Part shown: one piece after another, positions 1-9,363 of the stretch | Layout: every line of letters starts with the position of its first letter | How positions within the stretch are numbered: position 1 is the stretch's first letter | Assembly: GCA_012719595.1 (NCBI GenBank) | Contig: JAAYAB010000097.1 | Location: 1-40,778, forward strand | Length of the DNA stretch: 40,778 nt | Direction of reading: 5' to 3' | DNA from: Bacillota bacterium | GTDB taxonomy: Bacteria; Bacillota; DTU014 | Notes under the pieces: model-generated | The model's database searches: none | The model's input: only the letters and a program-made list of their open reading frames with translations | What the model was told of the DNA's origin: nothing | Made by a program: the position numbers and the translations under genes

Positions 1-1
1 C

Positions 2-2467
2 ACCCGTGAGATGGAGGTGCGAGGAATCGCCACGCGCATCGCCAAGCTGCTCAGCGATGATCCAGCACTGGACCCCTCTCAGATTGGAGTCATCGTCCCG
101 AACCTCGATCGCTATCAGGCACTCATAGAGGAGTACTTCGCAGCGTACGGAGTGCCCGTAGACTTCCCGGGCGGGTTTCCGCTGAAGGCGAGCCCGGCTG
201 CATCGATCGCAAGAGCCCTGCTGCTGCAGGCGCAGACTCCGGGCGACAGGGCGGGCCTGTTCCGGCTCCTTGCCTCAGGACTGGTCGAGGCGGACGGCAT
301 AGACATACAGACGCTTGATCGGCTCGCCAGGCGGTTCAACGTCTCAAATCTGACTGAACTGGCGGATGTGCTGGACGAGATGCCCGAAGAGTACCTTCCT
401 GAGGAAGAGGGGCGGGCGAGCCTGGAGCAGAGTCTGAACGGCCTCCAGTCCCTGCTGGACGACCTTCAGGTCCTGGGGAGGGAGGCCAACCCCCGGACGT
501 TTTCGGATGCACTGATCGGCGTGATGTCAAAGCTGAGGGTAGTGGTCAACGCGGTCCGTGTCCCATGGCCCGCGGCGGAAGGGTCCAAGTTCAGTATTGC
601 CAGACCCGACAACCTCGAGTTCTCAGACGAGTGGTCCAGGCGGAATGCCCGAGCCCTCTCAGCGTTCGTGGACGCGGTTGGCGATGTCAGAGACGCGTTG
701 CGGCTGTTCGACGGAGGAAAAGGCCCTGCTCCAGAGGAGCTCGTTCGCATGATAGAAGACGTGCTGGATGAGCGGCGGTACCGGTGCCGGCCGGTCGAAG
801 AGGCCGTCAGGGTGATGAGCTTCGCCGACTCCCGAGGGATGGGTTTCCGCCACTGCTTCGTGCTCGGCCTCGTTGAGGGTGAGTTCCCGTCAATGCCAGA
901 CAGGGGATTCCTGCTCCGGAAGCCTGTCGAGTGGCAGGAGCGTCGCAGAGAAGCAGCGTACTCCCTGATCGACCTCATGCTCGGATGTGAACGCGTGTCG
1001 CTGAGCGCGTTTGCCGCTGACGGTTCGGACCGGTTTTCCATTTCTCCCTTGTTGAGAGACTGTCCTCAGGAAACCGTGGAGGAAGTGGCCTCCACGGCAC
1101 AGGACGACGATTCCGGTGCCCGGGCAGACTTCGAGACGCAGATCGCAGTAGGGGCCGCCCTCTCTCAGGACCGGCCCGACGTCTTGATGCAGCTCTTGCC
1201 AGCCTGTGGCGCATCGCAATGTCTCGAGCAACTGCGGATGGAGGTTTGCAGAGAGGGCAGTGGCAGGGGAGGGCCATACGGCGGCGAAGTGCGGCCTGGG
1301 CTTCTGAACCTTGAAAACAGGAGATTCTCGGTCACGCAGCTCGAGACCTACATCCGATGCCCGTTCCTGTATATGGCAAGGTACATACTTGGCGTCGAAC
1401 CTCTGGAGGAAGTGGACGACGAGCTGGAGAGCAGTGAGATGGGGAGCCTCATCCACCAGGTTCTGGCGGAGTTCGGGAGAAAAGACGGATTCAAGCTGCT
1501 GAAATCTGATCTGGCTGCAGCCAGGCGATTGCTTCTCAAGATCGCGCAGGACGCGTTCGGGACTGCCGCTGCCGCGGGGCGGGCCGGCCTGTTTGTGCGG
1601 GTGCAGTACGAGAGACTGGTCGACGGGCTGGACCAGGGTGGGCTCGAACAGGCTGGCTGCGAGCAGGATGGACTGAACCAGGCTAGACCTGGCGAGGCAG
1701 GACTGGACCATCATCGGCTCAAGCAGGATGGACTGATCCGGGCTGGATCCGATCAGGCTGGGCTCGAACAGGCCGGGCCGGGCCAGGGTGCTGCCGGGCA
1801 GGACGCAGCCGAACAGGACAGGCAAAGGTTCGGACTGCTGCGCAGATTCCTTGACGCAGAGGCTGGGAGAGTGTCATCCGCAGTCCCCAGGTTGTTTGAA
1901 CACGAGTTCGAACTCGACATACCGCCCCGAAGCTGTCAGGACTCTGACTGCCGTGATCCTGTGAAGATCATTGGGAAGATTGACAGAGTGGACGTGTCTG
2001 AGGACGGTTCGCTCTGCTTCGTGATTGACTACAAGACCGGACGGCTGCCCGCGATCTCTGACATAGGAAGAGGCCTGTCGCTTCAGCTGCCTGTCTATAT
2101 TATGGCCCTGGATCAGGAAAAACGTCTGCGCAACACTGTTGCACGAGTGTCTGGGTACTGCCACCTTCCGCCTGCCGGGCCGGTCAAGTTCAGCACGACC
2201 TTCGGAGACCTCGGCTGTCTGCCTGAGGTGCTCGATCGCTCCGCAGGAAGAGGTGACCTTGACCTCTCCGAAGTCGGTGGACTGGACGCGATAGCCGACC
2301 TGATTCTTGCACTTTGCGAGCAGATTCGTCAGGGGCGGTTTGCTACGACCGCTTTGGATGAGAACCGGGCCGGTTGCAGGTACTGCGAGTTCTCGCGTGT
2401 GTGCAGGCACGATCGAATCGACACTGCCTGGGCGGAGCAGTCCCCCAAAGCGGAAGGAGGGTCCTGA
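2..2467 (+). CDS. addB: AddB-type helicase/nuclease subunit (ATP-dependent nuclease subunit B), 5' truncated by the window edge
   Basis: The frame stays open to the window start (acc cgt gag before the ATG at 11). C-terminal PD-(D/E)XK nuclease motif 'CFVIDYKTG' and Fe-S cysteines 'YIRCPFLYMARYILG ... CRYCEFSRVC'. Immediately followed by addA. Confidence 0.9.
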   Translation, partial: TREMEVRGIATRIAKLLSDDPALDPSQIGVIVPNLDRYQALIEEYFAAYGVPVDFPGGFPLKASPAASIARALLLQAQTPGDRAGLFRLLASGLVEADGIDIQTLDRLARRFNVSNLTELADVLDEMPEEYLPEEEGRASLEQSLNGLQSLLDDLQVLGREANPRTFSDALIGVMSKLRVVVNAVRVPWPAAEGSKFSIARPDNLEFSDEWSRRNARALSAFVDAVGDVRDALRLFDGGKGPAPEELVRMIEDVLDERRYRCRPVEEAVRVMSFADSRGMGFRHCFVLGLVEGEFPSMPDRGFLLRKPVEWQERRREAAYSLIDLMLGCERVSLSAFAADGSDRFSISPLLRDCPQETVEEVASTAQDDDSGARADFETQIAVGAALSQDRPDVLMQLLPACGASQCLEQLRMEVCREGSGRGGPYGGEVRPGLLNLENRRFSVTQLETYIRCPFLYMARYILGVEPLEEVDDELESSEMGSLIHQVLAEFGRKDGFKLLKSDLAAARRLLLKIAQDAFGTAAAAGRAGLFVRVQYERLVDGLDQGGLEQAGCEQDGLNQARPGEAGLDHHRLKQDGLIRAGSDQAGLEQAGPGQGAAGQDAAEQDRQRFGLLRRFLDAEAGRVSSAVPRLFEHEFELDIPPRSCQDSDCRDPVKIIGKIDRVDVSEDGSLCFVIDYKTGRLPAISDIGRGLSLQLPVYIMALDQEKRLRNTVARVSGYCHLPPAGPVKFSTTFGDLGCLPEVLDRSAGRGDLDLSEVGGLDAIADLILALCEQIRQGRFATTALDENRAGCRYCEFSRVCRHDRIDTAWAEQSPKAEGGS
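1625..1819 (+). repeat. 13-unit degenerate 15-bp tandem repeat encoding GLxQA-like pentapeptides inside addB
   Basis: Rows such as gggctggaccagggt / gggctcgaacaggct / ggctgcgagcaggat / ggactgaaccaggct ... gcagccgaacaggac; peptide GLDQG GLEQA GCEQD GLNQA RPGEA GLDHH RLKQD GLIRA GSDQA GLEQA GPGQG AAGQD AAEQD. Confidence 0.95.
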
Positions 2468-2468
2468 A

Positions 2469-5400
2469 GTGGGGCTTGAGGACACCTTCGGCATTCGGTG
2501 GACGGACTCGCAGCGCGACGCACTCGATATCCATGTCAACACAGCCGTGACTGCAGGTGCAGGCTCAGGCAAGACGCAGGTGTTGGCTGCCAGGTACTTG
2601 CTGGCCGCGCAGCAGTTGATTGCCTCAACAGAGTACAAAGGGCCTGAGCACATACTGGTTCTCACGTTTACGGACAAGGCCGCCGCAGAGATGAGGGAGC
2701 GGATCGGCGCGGCCATTCAGAACTACGTGCGAGGATCAGACTTCAGCCGGCTGGATCCGCTGCTCAAGGATCGCTGGCTGAGGTTCTACACAGATCTGCC
2801 GGTGGGCGAGATATCCACCATCCATTCCTTCTGCGCCAGAATCCTGCGCCAGTACCCTGTCGAGGCCCGTGTGGACCCCGAATTCGCGATCATTGAGACC
2901 TATCAGCAGAAGCAACTGCTTGAGGACTCCATCAGAGCCGTCGTTTCCCGTCTTGCACGCGACATGGACGACAGCCTCGCACTCCTTCTCAAGACATGGA
3001 GTGCGCCGCGCCTGGCAGAAGTGCTGGCTATGCTTGCCGAGAACGGCCCACTGCTTTCAGACTGGTTCGACAGGTACGGCAATCGCACGATTGTCGAGTT
3101 GGAGCAGAACCAGCGCGAGACGATCATGAAGGCTGTGGTGCGAGGTCTGAAGGAGCTCAACACAGCGGACCACGCGCAGTTGATCGCTGAGATCGACGCG
3201 TGTCCGACCCTGAAGGATGCAGCCGGGGATAGACTCGAAGAGCAGAGACGCGTCGTGGCTGGCTGTTGGCGGAGGTGCATGCAATCCATCGGGACAGGCG
3301 ACGTAGACATCGATGCTCTCACCGGCCTTATCGATGCACTGTGCAGGCAGGACGGCTCGCCGCGCTCATTCAGGAATATGGGTTCGGCTTCCGTCTGGGG
3401 AAAGCAGGGCAAGGAGTTCGTTGGAGGCAGGCTCCAGCTTCTGGCCGAAGCAGTGTCCGCGCGCGTGTCCGATCTGAGTCTGAGGTTTGGTGAACACGAT
3501 CTAGCGTCTGTGCATGTGCTCAAGGCGCTTGCGATGGTCGGGCGGTCTGTGTTCGAACACTTCCGGCAGTCAAAGGACCGCTCAGGCGTGCTGGACTTCT
3601 CTGATCTGGAGACTCGTGCCCGCGAGCTCCTCACGGTGCCTTCCGTCAGAGCCTCACTAGCGTCGCGCTACCGATATGTCTTGGTCGACGAGTTTCAGGA
3701 CACGAACGGAATGCAGTGGGAGATCATCCGCAGCCTTTGCACAACCGAAGACGGTTCGTTCTCGCCGGACAAGCTGTTTCTTGTAGGCGATGAGAAGCAG
3801 GCCATTTACTCGTTTAGAGGCGGGGATGTGACCACCTTCGCGAGGGCGAGGCGTGAGTTGGCAGCTGGAACCACCGTGCCCGGAGCCGACGCGCACGGCA
3901 GTCCCGGAACCGTGGCAACGCACGTGCCTGGAGCCGCCGTATCCGCAGCCCGCGAGGCCAGCTCATACAGAAAGGTCGTGTTTGAAGACAACTTCCGCTC
4001 GTGTCAGCGGCTGGTCGACTCATTCAACTACCTCTTCTCACGCCTGCTGAGCTCTGGAGGGGTGCCCGATTACGAGGCTCAGTTCCAACACATGGTCAAA
4101 TCCAACGAGAAGATCACGCAGGACGGGTGGGCGGAGATTCACCTGCTGAGAACAAGCGACGGAATAGACCGTCTGGCGGCTGAAGCGGAGATGGTCGCGG
4201 AGCTCGCGAAGCGGATGGCTTCGGATGACGCAGTGAAAGCTCTCGCGGGCGGCGAAATGCCTCTTGTCGCCATTTTGTTGAGGCGAATGAGTGCGGTCAA
4301 AATCTATGAGAGTGCTCTTCGCAGGCATGGCCTTGCTTTCTCCACAGTCAAAGGACGAGGGTTCTACGCCCAGCAGGAAGTGCTCGATCTGTTCAACCTG
4401 CTAGCCTTCCTCTCTGACCCAAGGAGAGATATCGAGCTGTTCGGCGTGCTCCGCTCGCCTGTCTTCGGTTTGAGTGACGACGATGTCGTAGCCATATTGG
4501 GGCCGGGCACAGGAGCCGTCTGGGATCGACTGAGAAGCAGGCAGATGCCCAAGGCAGTCCGATGCACGCAGGTGCTTGAGAGCTGGCGGGAGATCCGAGA
4601 CCGGTGCTCGGTGGCGAGACTCATCCGCCATATACTCGTCGACTCTGGGCTTTTCGCTCCTCTTGCATATGGAAGGCGTGGTAAGCAGCGGCTGGCCAAT
4701 GTCGAGAAAGTGATCTCGCTGGCTCGGTCTTCAGACGCTCGCGGGAGCGGTCTCGCAGAGTTTGTGGAGTTCCTCGAACGCCAGATGGAGAGTGAAGAGC
4801 CTGAGGGAGAGGCGGAGTTGACGATAGAGTCGCCGGTGGTGCTCATGACCATCCACCAGGCAAAAGGGCTTCAGTTCCCTGCGGTGATCGTGCCCGACCT
4901 CTCGGCGCGGTTCAACATGGGATTCGAAGCCCCTGTGTACATAGGGGAAGTCGAAGGCCGCCGAGAACTCGGAATCAAGGCACCTGACCCTCTGAACCAG
5001 GGAGCGATGGAGAAGACCGCGTTGAGGACTCTGATCCAGAACACGATCAAGAGGCGCGATTTGGCTGAGCAGAAGCGGCTGCTCTATGTCGCAGCAACGA
5101 GAGCTCGGCTGCTGTTGGCACTGGTTGGGCAAGCGCCCTCAAGATCCGTTCAGGACAAGAGCTTCGAAGAACTCCTCTGCTGGAGTGAGTGGATCTGGAA
5201 AGCTTGTGACCTAGAATTCGTGGACGAGGGCACCCTGGCCTGGTCCGCACATCTTCAGCAGCCGACCGAGTCCGCAAGGGTAAGCATTGGTCCGATGACT
5301 GCGGTTCTCCACCGTCTCGGGTTTGCGCAGCCTCCCACCTCTTTGAGTGCGGCCGGCCGAGTTGCCGCGGCAGAGGCGTCCGCCGGCCTCGACGAGGTGA

Positions 5401-6452
5401 TCGATGGGGGAACCGGCGAAGCGGCTGATGCAGTGGCCGGCAGAGCGCTTGATGACATGACTGAGCGTGAGGACGTAGGCTTGAGGAGCGTTTCCAAGAG
5501 GCTGGACATCCTGGACAAGCTCGCCAAGGCCGAACTCGCACCTGTTACTGAGCAGAGGCGCGTCCTTTCGCGGCGAGTGATAGACCTGTCTGCGACCGCA
5601 GTCATGGACTACACGAGATGCCCGCGGCTGTACTACTTAAGGCACTATATCGGCGTTCCTGAGCAGCTGCTGGATCAGTGGGCGGACTCGGCCTGCTGCG
5701 AGGCATCGGCAGGCTGCGAGCCATCAGGCGGCTGCCGGGCTGAGGCCAATCCCCGCCGCGGGTACAGCGAAGACATTGCCTTGAGGGCGCGGAGCAGATA
5801 CGGCGAAGACATGACCATGGGTGCGAGGATCGGCGATTTGCTCCACCGGCTCATCGCTCACGAGGTATACGGTCCTGGGGACCCGCGGACCGAGATGCTG
5901 GTCAAGTCACTGCTGCCTCCGGCGGAATTGCCTCTGTTGGGCACTTACGTGGAGACTATCAACGCTCACCTGTCGTCCTTGCAGTCGCTCGGATACGCGG
6001 GCCGGCTCCGCAGCCTCCCTCGGAACGCCAGGCGCTGTGAGGTCGAGCTCGACTTGGTGGTCGGCAGCACCGATCAGTACGTTGTAAGGTTTACCGGATT
6101 CATCGATATGCTGGTGTCGACGCAGGCCGGGAAGTGGCGCATTCTAGACTTCAAGACAAACGCCGTGGGCGGCGCTGATATAGCCAGATTCACTGAGGAA
6201 CACCTTTACGATCTGCAGATGGAACTCTACCTGGCCGCCGCAGGACTCGCGCTGTCGAGGGCGGGCAGAGAAGACACAATCGAGAAGGCGGAGATCATCT
6301 ATACCTCTGCAGCTCTCCGTCACGAGGTCGACCCGGATCCTAACGCGATCGACAAGCTGTTGGAGGTCGCTCGCTCGATCTATGACGGGCGGTTCCCAAG
6401 GTGCGACGGCGCGTGCGACACGTGCGGGTATGAGGCTGTGTGCCGACCGTGA
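2469..6452 (+). CDS. addA: AddA-type UvrD/Rep helicase-nuclease subunit
   Basis: Walker A 'TAGAGSGKT', 'DEFQDT', 'VGDEKQAIYSFRGGD', C-terminal nuclease 'WRILDFKTN'. Likely start GTG 2469 with GGAGG about 9 nt upstream, just after the addB stop. Confidence 0.93.
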   Translation: MGLEDTFGIRWTDSQRDALDIHVNTAVTAGAGSGKTQVLAARYLLAAQQLIASTEYKGPEHILVLTFTDKAAAEMRERIGAAIQNYVRGSDFSRLDPLLKDRWLRFYTDLPVGEISTIHSFCARILRQYPVEARVDPEFAIIETYQQKQLLEDSIRAVVSRLARDMDDSLALLLKTWSAPRLAEVLAMLAENGPLLSDWFDRYGNRTIVELEQNQRETIMKAVVRGLKELNTADHAQLIAEIDACPTLKDAAGDRLEEQRRVVAGCWRRCMQSIGTGDVDIDALTGLIDALCRQDGSPRSFRNMGSASVWGKQGKEFVGGRLQLLAEAVSARVSDLSLRFGEHDLASVHVLKALAMVGRSVFEHFRQSKDRSGVLDFSDLETRARELLTVPSVRASLASRYRYVLVDEFQDTNGMQWEIIRSLCTTEDGSFSPDKLFLVGDEKQAIYSFRGGDVTTFARARRELAAGTTVPGADAHGSPGTVATHVPGAAVSAAREASSYRKVVFEDNFRSCQRLVDSFNYLFSRLLSSGGVPDYEAQFQHMVKSNEKITQDGWAEIHLLRTSDGIDRLAAEAEMVAELAKRMASDDAVKALAGGEMPLVAILLRRMSAVKIYESALRRHGLAFSTVKGRGFYAQQEVLDLFNLLAFLSDPRRDIELFGVLRSPVFGLSDDDVVAILGPGTGAVWDRLRSRQMPKAVRCTQVLESWREIRDRCSVARLIRHILVDSGLFAPLAYGRRGKQRLANVEKVISLARSSDARGSGLAEFVEFLERQMESEEPEGEAELTIESPVVLMTIHQAKGLQFPAVIVPDLSARFNMGFEAPVYIGEVEGRRELGIKAPDPLNQGAMEKTALRTLIQNTIKRRDLAEQKRLLYVAATRARLLLALVGQAPSRSVQDKSFEELLCWSEWIWKACDLEFVDEGTLAWSAHLQQPTESARVSIGPMTAVLHRLGFAQPPTSLSAAGRVAAAEASAGLDEVIDGGTGEAADAVAGRALDDMTEREDVGLRSVSKRLDILDKLAKAELAPVTEQRRVLSRRVIDLSATAVMDYTRCPRLYYLRHYIGVPEQLLDQWADSACCEASAGCEPSGGCRAEANPRRGYSEDIALRARSRYGEDMTMGARIGDLLHRLIAHEVYGPGDPRTEMLVKSLLPPAELPLLGTYVETINAHLSSLQSLGYAGRLRSLPRNARRCEVELDLVVGSTDQYVVRFTGFIDMLVSTQAGKWRILDFKTNAVGGADIARFTEEHLYDLQMELYLAAAGLALSRAGREDTIEKAEIIYTSAALRHEVDPDPNAIDKLLEVARSIYDGRFPRCDGACDTCGYEAVCRP

Positions 6453-6493
6453 GGCAAACCTTCGATACAACTGTGTGAGATGCAGTGATAATC

Positions 6494-6502
6494 TGCTATA
6501 AT
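6494..6502 (+). promoter_or_regulatory. Extended -10 promoter (TGCTATAAT) for purL
   Basis: TGC + TATAAT at 6497-6502, about 38 nt upstream of the purL ATG. Confidence 0.65.
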
Positions 6503-6540
6503 CTAGTGCGTGGCATAGATGAGCCGAAGGGAGCAGACAG

Positions 6541-9363
6541 ATGGGTATAGTTGCTGTTTACGTGCAAAGACATGATGATCCTGAGGCGAGAATGCTGGAG
6601 AAGCGGCTCCGCCTTCAGGGATACAAGACGCTTAGTGCAGTAAGGATAGAGCGCGTGTACAGGCTCGAGGGCGCCGTGACGATCCAGTCGCTTCTGCCTC
6701 TCCTCGTGAATCCCGTCAGCGAGTCCTACTCGGAGGAGAGCAGTCTAGTGCCAGAACAGGGGCCTGTAGTCGAGATCGGCTACCAGAAGGCCGTGACCGA
6801 CCCTGAGACGCCCTCGATCCTGGAGGGGGCGAGGGCCCTCGGCGTGTATGGGCTGGAGTGGGCCAGGCTCAGCATGCGCTATCAGTTTTCGGGGATCACT
6901 GGCGATGAGGCTCTTCGCATCGCGAAAGCCCACCTCTACAACCCGATTGTTCAGATGATTGTGACAGAATCGTCATATGGAAGCACGCTGAGGCCGTCGG
7001 GAGAGCCCGAGCCGGTCAGAAGGATCAGCCTTCGCGGGTTGAGTGACGCGGAGTTGGCTAAGGTCTCAGAGCGAAATTCCTGGTATGCGCCGCTTGAGCA
7101 GATGAAAGCCCTGCAGAGATATGAGGAGCAGCGCGGACGCGAACTGACCGATGCCGAGATCGAGATCATCGTGCAGAGCTGGAGCGATCACTGCTATCAC
7201 ACGACATGGAAGAGCCTCGGTCTGCTCAAGGTTCTGATGAACGCAACGGAGTCGATTGATCACCCGATGGTGGTGTCAGTCTTCAAGGACAACGCGGGGG
7301 CGATCGAGTTCTTCGACGGCTACGCGGTCACATTGAAGGGCGAGACACACAATTTCCCGAGCTCCATCGCGACATTCGGAGGCGTAACGACGAAGCACGG
7401 AGGCGTCATACGCGACACCATAGGGTTTGGCAAGGGAGCGTATCCGATCGGAGGGAGCACGATAATGGGCACCATGGACCCTCGGACTCCCGACGAGGAG
7501 GTGCCTGCCGGAGCGCTCAATCCAGGTCACATAGTGCGTGAGTCGATTCGCGGCACTGCCTACTACTGCAATCCCATGGGAATCCCGATGATGTACTCCG
7601 TCTACCGGGCGCACCCGGGCTACCCGAAGTGCTTGGCTCTGGGTCACTCGATCGGGATCATCCCGAAGGAGCACGCACTCAAGGAACGCCCCGTGCCAGG
7701 TGACAAGCTGGTTCTCATAGGGGGGCCGACAGGCCGGGACGGCATACACGGCGCAACTGCCAGTTCGGTCGAGATGACGGGAGAGACTGCCGAGAAGGAA
7801 TCGGCAGCCGTCCAGATCGGCCACCCGATAACAGAGCGCAAGTTCATGGAAGCCATCCCGCTGCTGAGGGATTCCGGCTGCATAAGGGCAATCACCGACC
7901 TCGGCGCCGGAGGGATCTCGTGCGCAGCAGGTGAGATGGGTGAAGCGACTGGAGTCGAAGTCAATCTTGACGCAGTCCCCCTCAAGGACCAGAGTCTAAG
8001 CGCATGGGAGATTCTCCTCTCTGAGTCCCAGGAACGCATGGCCATGGCGATCCCGGCGGACCGTGTCGCCGACGCCCTGCGCATTCTCGAGCGCTTCAGC
8101 GTGGACGCAACCATCATTGGAACGTTCACAGGCGATCGAAGGTTCCGCGCTTCCTGGCGGGGAGAGACTGTCGCGGATATCGACATGAGCTTCCTCTGGG
8201 GCGCCTGTCCGATCCCACAGGCGCAAGTAAAGACACCCGAGCCTGCAAAGACGTGCTGCTGCAAGGGCGATGTTGCGAAGCTAGACCTGGCAGGACTGTC
8301 CGATGCAGCGAAACGGGTCTTGAGCCACTACCACTGCTGCGACCAATCGCAGGCAGGATTCCAGTTCGATTCCACGGTGCAGGGAAGGACCGTGATAGGA
8401 CCGTATGGCGGCAAGACCGGGAAGATGCCGACCAATGTGTTCGTAGCTGCACCCCTGAGGGGCAAGCCCTACGGCGTGGTAAGCACGATCGCATACAACC
8501 CGTTCTACGGAGACGTCGACTCTGCAGGCCTGGTCAAGCTAATGGTCGTGGAGGCGATTGCCCGAGCTGTGGCTGCCGGCGCAGATCCGCAGTCTATAGC
8601 TCTCAACGACAACTTCTACACGCCCAAGTACACGCCCGAGGTAGGGTGGCATCTGAAGCGAATGGTCGAGACGGCTGCGAGCATATCGAAGGAGTTCGGA
8701 ACGCCTTTCATTTCCGGGAAAGACTCGAGTTCGGGCACTTTCCTGACGACAGACGGCAAGAGCATAGACGTCCCGCTGACCTTTGCTGTGGCGACTATTG
8801 GCAAGATGGCCGACGTGTCCCGGGTTAGGACCAAGGACTTCAAGTCGATAGGGAGCTCGATCGTCCTAGTCGGCGGCATCGACCCGACCAGACTCGGAGG
8901 CTCGGTCTACCTCGACTGCTTCGGCAAGCGGGGATCGGAGCTGTACGCCTCTGATGATCCGAGCTATACCCAGCGAGTCAAGAAACTGTGGTACAGGCTG
9001 CACGACTTGTACGGCAGGAGCGGCTGCTGCGTGAAGGCTGCGTCGGCTGTCGGAGAGGGCGGGGTCTTCGTCCGGCTGTTCGAGATGGCGTACGGCGGCG
9101 GACTGGGCGTTGACCTGTCGCTGGATTCGTCGGCCGGTCCGCTTGAGGGGCTGCTCTTCTCAGAATGCATCGGCTCAGTGCTGGTCGAAGTCGGCAGCGA
9201 GTCGGATCTTGAGGAGCTGTTTGGCGATCTGCCGTACGTGGTCCTCGGGAGGACGATCAGCGAGCCGGTGATCAGAGTCTCGTACTGTGGGGATTCTGTG
9301 GAACTGCCCATGGACGACTTAGTGAACGCGTGGGAAAGCACATTTGGAGAGGTGGTGCTGTGA
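6541..9363 (+). CDS. purL: Phosphoribosylformylglycinamidine synthase with N-terminal PurS-like region fused to PurL
   Basis: 940 aa; PurL signatures 'GETHNFPSSIATFGGVTTKHGGVIRD', 'SWSDHCYHTTWK', 'ITDLGAGGISCAAGEMGE', 'FISGKDSSSGTF'; about 150 aa N-terminal PurS-like segment. Confidence 0.92.
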   Translation: MGIVAVYVQRHDDPEARMLEKRLRLQGYKTLSAVRIERVYRLEGAVTIQSLLPLLVNPVSESYSEESSLVPEQGPVVEIGYQKAVTDPETPSILEGARALGVYGLEWARLSMRYQFSGITGDEALRIAKAHLYNPIVQMIVTESSYGSTLRPSGEPEPVRRISLRGLSDAELAKVSERNSWYAPLEQMKALQRYEEQRGRELTDAEIEIIVQSWSDHCYHTTWKSLGLLKVLMNATESIDHPMVVSVFKDNAGAIEFFDGYAVTLKGETHNFPSSIATFGGVTTKHGGVIRDTIGFGKGAYPIGGSTIMGTMDPRTPDEEVPAGALNPGHIVRESIRGTAYYCNPMGIPMMYSVYRAHPGYPKCLALGHSIGIIPKEHALKERPVPGDKLVLIGGPTGRDGIHGATASSVEMTGETAEKESAAVQIGHPITERKFMEAIPLLRDSGCIRAITDLGAGGISCAAGEMGEATGVEVNLDAVPLKDQSLSAWEILLSESQERMAMAIPADRVADALRILERFSVDATIIGTFTGDRRFRASWRGETVADIDMSFLWGACPIPQAQVKTPEPAKTCCCKGDVAKLDLAGLSDAAKRVLSHYHCCDQSQAGFQFDSTVQGRTVIGPYGGKTGKMPTNVFVAAPLRGKPYGVVSTIAYNPFYGDVDSAGLVKLMVVEAIARAVAAGADPQSIALNDNFYTPKYTPEVGWHLKRMVETAASISKEFGTPFISGKDSSSGTFLTTDGKSIDVPLTFAVATIGKMADVSRVRTKDFKSIGSSIVLVGGIDPTRLGGSVYLDCFGKRGSELYASDDPSYTQRVKKLWYRLHDLYGRSGCCVKAASAVGEGGVFVRLFEMAYGGGLGVDLSLDSSAGPLEGLLFSECIGSVLVEVGSESDLEELFGDLPYVVLGRTISEPVIRVSYCGDSVELPMDDLVNAWESTFGEVVL

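Noticed and set aside
890-1825. 311-aa minus-strand ORF opposite addB
   Set aside because: Antisense shadow of a well-supported coding gene; its start lies in the 15-bp repeat array and no family motif is visible.
2307-2468. Upstream 54 codons of the addA ORF as called
   Set aside because: They overlap addB in another frame; GTG 2469 with a GGAGG SD is the better start.
6453-6540. Possible purine riboswitch upstream of purL
   Set aside because: The gap is only 88 bp and after the -10 only about 38 nt of leader remain, too short for an aptamer.
7276-8264. Minus-strand ORFs of 182 and 206 aa opposite purL
   Set aside because: Overlap strongly conserved PurL motifs; composition typical of reverse-frame artefacts in GC-rich DNA.
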